From an uncultured Oscillibacter sp. (lineage in GTDB: Bacteria; Bacillota; Clostridia; Oscillospirales; Oscillospiraceae): a DNA stretch of 8,530 nt. Shown here piece by piece: positions 5,065 to 8,530 of the stretch. The position numbers and the translations under genes were made by a program. The stretch spans positions 1 through 8,530 of the forward strand of contig CAMHBH010000093.1 of assembly GCA_946183175.1 (NCBI GenBank), read 5' to 3'. The notes under the pieces are model-generated. The model saw only the letters and a list, made by a program, of their open reading frames with translations, ran no database searches and was not told the DNA's origin. Numbering within the stretch: position 1 is the stretch's first letter; each line of letters opens with the position of its first letter.

Positions 5065-8000
5065 TCAGGTATTCCTCTCGGTGAAGTAGCCCGGATTGGA
5101 TTCGGTGTCGATGTGCGCGTAACCCACGTTCACGTTGTCCGGGTTGAAGCGGGTGCCGTTTCCGCCGACCAGATTGAAGCAGTCCATAAAGACGTTTTGT
5201 CCGGCGCGTTGGCCCGTCACCTGCGCGGTCACGAATCTGTCAGAGGCGTAAATCGTCGTGAGGGCTTCGCAGCCGCTGAACATATCCTTCATGGCGGAGG
5301 CGTTCGCCGTGTCGAAACTGCTCAGGTCCACCGTCGTCAGGCTGGAACAGTTCTCAAACATGGCGTTGAAGTTGCCTTGCAGATTGGTGCCTACATTGGC
5401 GGTGTCGAACGTGGAGAGGTCTAACGCCGTGAGGCTTACGCAATTGGCGAACGTCCGGCTCATGTCCACGACCAGGCTGGTATTCAGCTTGTCCAGGTTG
5501 CGGATTTCCGTCAGGTTGACGCAGTCCTCGAACCACTGGGCGATGTCGTCGGGCTGGATACGCTTGGCGAAGGTGACCGTCCGGATTTGCCCGGCCTCGT
5601 CGTGCCACGCGCGGTAATTGTTCTCCGTGGCGCGGTTGTCGCTGTAGCCCTGCCTGTCGGTGACGTAGCGTCTGACGACAGTCCTGCCCTCGGCGGGCGT
5701 GTCGTTCCACTGGAACACCAGTTCGCCGTCGCTGTAGAGGATAGCGTACAGGTTCTCCATGGCCGCGTAATCCCACTGCGCGTAGAGGGTCATGTCGGAA
5801 AGGAGGGTAATCGTGGCACCGTCGGCGTAGGAGGTACCGGAGCCGTCGGCGCGGGTATTCCAGCCCGTGAAGTCGTAGCCTTCCCGCGTGAACTGGTTCG
5901 CGCTCAGGGTGTCCTCGACGCCCTTGGAGAAGAGCTGTTCTTCCATGGTGCCGCTTACGGGGTCTTCCTCGTCGCCGTTGGGGTCGAACGTCAGCACGAC
6001 CATATTCGGGTCGGTGAAGTAGCCGGGGGCGCGCTGGCCGAAGTCGATACGACCGTACTCCTTATCGATATGGGCGGCGTCGTAGGCCGTGCCGCGTCCG
6101 CCGACGATGTTCGTGGAGCCCGTAAACATATCGGTGCTTTCAGTGGCGGCGTCCGTCGGGAAGGTGTCCAGCTTGACATTGACCGTCGTCAGCGCGGAGC
6201 AGTCGCGGAACATGCCCGACATATCCGTGACCCGCGCGGTACTCCAGCGGGAGTTTTCCTCTTCCGTCAGGTCGATGACCGTCAGCGCGTCGGAGGACTG
6301 GAACATACCGCTCATATTCGTGACGTTGGCGGTGTCGAACGTGTGGAGGTCAAGGGCGGTCAGTCCGGTTTCGGCGAACATGCCGCTCATGTCCGTGACG
6401 CTCCCCGTATTGAAGGCCGAGATGTCCAGACTGGTCAGGTTCCGCAGGCCCCGGAACATGCTGTTCATGTTCGTGACGTTGGCGGTGTTGAAGCTGGTGA
6501 CATTCAGCGTCGTGAGGGACGCGCACCCCGAGAACATCGACTGCATATCCGTGACACTGGCGGTGTCGAACGCGCGCAGGTCGAGCGCGTTCAGCGATTC
6601 ACAGCCGGAGAACAGGTACTTCATATCCACGACTTGCGCGGTGTTGAAGTTGCTGACATCCAGCGCCGTGAGGGCCCGGCAATTCCGGAACATGTAATTC
6701 ATGTCGGTCAGGCTGGCGGTGTTGAAGGACGAGAGGTCGAGACTGGTCAGCGCGGAGCAGTCGCGGAACATATTGCTCATGTTCGTGACTTGTTCGGTGT
6801 GCAAATTATTCAGGGCGAGTGTCGGCAACGCGGAGCAGCCCTGGAACATGGCGCTCATGTCCGTGACATTGGTGGTGTCAAAGTTGCCAATGTCGAGGGA
6901 GGTCAGCGCGGAGCAGTCCTTGAACATGGAGCTCATATTCGTGACCCGGCTGGTGTCGAAGTGGCTGACATCCAGCGTCGGGAGGGCGGAACAGCCGGAG
7001 AACATCAGGCTCATATCCGTGACGGCGCGGGTGTCGAGGTTCTCAATATTACGGATTGTCGTCAGGTTCCGGAAGCCGTAGAACCACTGGGAGACGGCGA
7101 AGGGGCGGATTAAGTCGGCGAAGGTGACTGTATTTACTTCCTCGCGGTGCTCGTACCACAGCGCCTGCACCCCCGTGTAGTTCTGGCGGTCGACTACGTC
7201 GATGGTGTAATGGTCAACCACGGTTCGGTCGCTGTCGGGCTGGCCGAGGCGCTGGAAGACCATTTCGCCGTCGGAGTAGAGATAGACATTCGCGACGCCG
7301 GGGTCAATACGACGGTCGGTGAAGTAACCCGGGGCGACGGGCGGGATGTTGTTGTCGTCGAGGCGGGCGTACTCTTTATCGATATGCTCCCTGTCGTAGC
7401 GGGTGCCGTACGTGCCCTCAATCGCCGTGCAGTTGTAGAACATCCGCAGGCTGTTCGTGACCGCGGTGACGGCAAACGCTTCTGTCGCGTACACGCGGTT
7501 CAGGGCCGTACACCCGGCGAACATGTTGCCCATGTCCGTGACATTGGCGGTGTTGAAGGACGTAAGGTCGAGGTTGACGAGGTTCTCGCAGTCGTAGAAC
7601 ATGTGGCTCATGTTCGTGACGTTGGAGGTGTCGAACGAGGACAGATTCAGGTCGGTCAGCTCGTAGCACTCGGAGAACATGTGGCTCATATTCGTGACCC
7701 GGCTGGTGTCCAGGTACTCAAGGCCGGAGACGGATTCCAGATTTTCGCAGCCGTGGAACCACAGCGCGGTAGAAGTCGGCTGGATTCTGTCCAGAATCGT
7801 GACGCGGGTAATCTGCGCGCGGTGGGCGTACCAGTCGGCGTAATCGGCGGAGATGTCCTCGTCCCCGTCGGCCAGACTCGCGCTGTCCTCGTTAGCCGGA
7901 ATATTGCCGTCCACGGGGTAGACTTCCAGCACTTCCTTACTCTGACGGGCCCGGTTGTTGTTCTGGAACACCAGTTCGCCGTCGGCGTAGAGAATCGCGT

Positions 8001-8530
8001 AAACGCCCGGGGTGGCGGGGGCAGGTCTCGGGCCGTCCCATTCGCAGACAAAGCCGAAATTGTCCAGTCCGAAAAATTCCTCTTCCAGACAGGTTCCGTC
8101 CGCGTCCAGGTCGTTCCACTTTCCCAAACTACTCGTCGCGAACGGGTTTTCATTCCGATATACCATCAGGCTATTTTCTGTCCCGTGGTGTGTATCCGGC
8201 TGATTATTGGCCCAATTGGTGTAGGAGAACTCTTCATTCGTCACCCAGCGGAAATTTCCGTCGTCGTCCAGATTCGCGCCCAGCCAGTAACTGTTTTTGC
8301 CGCCGTCTTGCAGGAGTGTTTCCAACGTGGCCTGTTCCTCGGCGGACGTGACGGTCATCAGGTGTCCGCCCAGGTTTGCGCAGTAGGCCCGGGCCTCCTC
8401 CCAGACAAGGCCCGTGTCGAAGAGCTCATACGTGTGCTCGACAGGGGCGGGGTCAGGGTTCGGATTCGGGTTGGGGTTCGAATTGGGGGCGGGCCACTCG
8501 CTTACGAACGCCTCCAGGTTCGGGAAACCG
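5065..8530 (-). CDS. large secreted/surface protein: C-type lectin domain plus BspA-type (DUF285) leucine-rich repeats and one B-repeat (5' end outside window)
   Basis: 1154 residues are visible and the frame is open to the right edge, so the true start and any signal peptide are missing; the ATG at 8358 is internal to the lectin domain. In visible-residue numbers: an Asn-Pro linker (16-29), a C-type lectin domain (about 32-164), and then three modules. Each module begins with a header like YAILYxDGELVFQ and a region ending in a Trp-Phe and LDT segment, continues with 26-residue repeats of the form VTNMSxMFxxCxxLTxLDLSxFDTAN, and closes with GTxYDxxHIDKEYxRID and PGYFTD. The modules span 176-403, 414-840 and 926-1151. 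A Listeria-Bacteroides/InlB-type B-repeat (843-920, FDPNG to TLYAQWD) sits before the last. The protein ends at ERNT with no LPXTG motif or hydrophobic tail, so any anchor must be N-terminal. Families of this type act in adhesion at the cell surface; the ligand here is unknown. No T-run terminator is visible downstream. Confidence 0.93.
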   Translation of the reverse strand, partial: GFPNLEAFVSEWPAPNSNPNPNPNPDPAPVEHTYELFDTGLVWEEARAYCANLGGHLMTVTSAEEQATLETLLQDGGKNSYWLGANLDDDGNFRWVTNEEFSYTNWANNQPDTHHGTENSLMVYRNENPFATSSLGKWNDLDADGTCLEEEFFGLDNFGFVCEWDGPRPAPATPGVYAILYADGELVFQNNNRARQSKEVLEVYPVDGNIPANEDSASLADGDEDISADYADWYAHRAQITRVTILDRIQPTSTALWFHGCENLESVSGLEYLDTSRVTNMSHMFSECYELTDLNLSSFDTSNVTNMSHMFYDCENLVNLDLTSFNTANVTDMGNMFAGCTALNRVYATEAFAVTAVTNSLRMFYNCTAIEGTYGTRYDREHIDKEYARLDDNNIPPVAPGYFTDRRIDPGVANVYLYSDGEMVFQRLGQPDSDRTVVDHYTIDVVDRQNYTGVQALWYEHREEVNTVTFADLIRPFAVSQWFYGFRNLTTIRNIENLDTRAVTDMSLMFSGCSALPTLDVSHFDTSRVTNMSSMFKDCSALTSLDIGNFDTTNVTDMSAMFQGCSALPTLALNNLHTEQVTNMSNMFRDCSALTSLDLSSFNTASLTDMNYMFRNCRALTALDVSNFNTAQVVDMKYLFSGCESLNALDLRAFDTASVTDMQSMFSGCASLTTLNVTSFNTANVTNMNSMFRGLRNLTSLDISAFNTGSVTDMSGMFAETGLTALDLHTFDTANVTNMSGMFQSSDALTVIDLTEEENSRWSTARVTDMSGMFRDCSALTTVNVKLDTFPTDAATESTDMFTGSTNIVGGRGTAYDAAHIDKEYGRIDFGQRAPGYFTDPNMVVLTFDPNGDEEDPVSGTMEEQLFSKGVEDTLSANQFTREGYDFTGWNTRADGSGTSYADGATITLLSDMTLYAQWDYAAMENLYAILYSDGELVFQWNDTPAEGRTVVRRYVTDRQGYSDNRATENNYRAWHDEAGQIRTVTFAKRIQPDDIAQWFEDCVNLTEIRNLDKLNTSLVVDMSRTFANCVSLTALDLSTFDTANVGTNLQGNFNAMFENCSSLTTVDLSSFDTANASAMKDMFSGCEALTTIYASDRFVTAQVTGQRAGQNVFMDCFNLVGGNGTRFNPDNVNVGYAHIDTESNPGYFTERNT
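5152..5472 (-). repeat. BspA-type repeat array, module 3 (about 4 units)
   Basis: Visible residues 1020-1126. The first unit (VVDMSRTFANC) is canonical in length. The second has an insertion (VGTNLQGNFNAMF), the third starts ASAMKDMF, and the fourth (VTGQRAGQNVFMDC) is degenerate and leads into the module tail NLVGGNGT. Confidence 0.85.
5770..6003 (-). other. InlB/Listeria-Bacteroides-type B-repeat
   Basis: Visible residues 843-920 read VVLTFDPNG at the start, then FTREGYDFTGWNTRADGSG, YADGATITLLSDMTLYAQWD. The GYxFxGWNTxxDGSG and TLYAQW motifs are the hallmark of this beta-grasp-like repeat of surface proteins. Only one copy is present, placed between modules 2 and 3. Confidence 0.9.
6139..7023 (-). 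repeat. BspA-type repeat array, module 2 (11 units)
   Basis: Visible residues 503-797. Eight successive units are exactly 26 residues (starting at 503, 529, 555, 581, 607, 633, 659 and 685), followed by units of 25 and 31 residues and a last one that runs into the module tail. The conserved Cys of MFxxC is missing in the units at 685, 711 and 736. Two 26-base DNA blocks (6188-6213 and 6746-6771) are identical, which suggests duplication or gene conversion inside the array. Confidence 0.92.
7402..7698 (-). repeat. BspA-type repeat array, module 1 (about 4 units)
   Basis: Visible residues 278-376 hold two canonical 26-residue units (VTNMSHMF starting at 278 and 304), a third from 330 that decays after NRVYATEAF, and a degenerate fourth (VTNSLRMFYNC). 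The DNA period is 78 bases in the regular part. Confidence 0.88.
8041..8436 (-). other. C-type lectin domain region of the surface protein
   Basis: Residues 32-163 run HTYELFDTG, WEEARAYCANLGGHL, YWLGANLDDDGNFRWV, NNQPD, KWNDLD and FGFVCEWD, the ordered landmarks of a C-type lectin fold. QPD (110-112), Glu118 and Asn139-Asp140 of WND match the positions of the sugar-binding calcium site; QPD is the galactose-type signature in animal lectins. Cys50 and Cys162 should form the conserved disulphide. Cys147 sits at the third-cysteine position, but its usual partner is replaced by Ser120. Sugar specificity cannot be concluded for a bacterial domain. Confidence 0.85.

Noticed and set aside
4572..5084. 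170-residue frame running from within proC through the repeats, with a repeated RTFPVFA peptide
   Set aside because: The peptide repeat follows from the 51-base DNA repeat being a multiple of three. The frame overlaps proC and the terminators.
5587..7113. 508-residue open frame on the plus strand opposite the BspA repeats, with periodic HVRDVGGVE sequence
   Set aside because: The periodicity mirrors the 78-base repeat of the minus-strand gene. There is no convincing ribosome binding site or family match.
8356..8358. ATG at 8358 as the start of the surface protein
   Set aside because: The frame stays open to the window edge, and the 57 upstream residues contain the Asn-Pro linker and the first strand, helix and cysteine of the lectin domain.

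Overview
The window looks like chromosomal DNA of a GC-rich, low-oxygen Firmicute, probably a gut clostridium of the Oscillospiraceae/Ruminococcaceae kind. The clues are strong purine-rich ribosome binding sites, a consensus sigma-A promoter, a ProB without a PUA domain, a clostridial-type large serine recombinase, a small conserved clostridial gene with a CIHTxKIYDSC signature, and a surface protein built from BspA/DUF285 26-residue repeats with an InlB-type B-repeat. Assignment to a species is not possible from the sequence alone.

Layout. (1) About 1-1645: the end of an integrated element. A 498-residue large serine recombinase (133-1629) is its last gene, and a few codons of an upstream frame may end at 67. 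(2) About 1646-1750, minus strand: the first 35 codons of the clostridial gene, with a good ribosome binding site, which lose family-like sequence about 17 bases past the recombinase stop. The simplest reading is that the element integrated into this gene and that the att junction lies near 1640-1665. (3) 1751-1935: a divergent control region with a consensus sigma-A promoter for the proline operon, a sigma-E-like promoter candidate facing the interrupted gene, and an imperfect inverted repeat. (4) 1936-4860: a complete proB-proA-proC operon, which converts glutamate to proline, closed by an intrinsic terminator. (5) 4874-5048: that terminator, two further tandem terminator-like hairpins within a 51-base repeat, and a separate REP-like hairpin pair. 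(6) 5065-8530, minus strand and convergent with proC: a very large secreted or surface protein, open at its 5' end at the window edge. It has a C-type lectin domain, about 19 BspA-type repeats in three modules, and one B-repeat.

The proline genes are an ordinary housekeeping operon. The two places that deserve attention are the recombinase/target-gene junction, which resembles the sigK-skin arrangement of an integrase element inside a gene that may be sporulation-controlled, and the lectin-BspA surface protein with its three-fold header/array/tail design.
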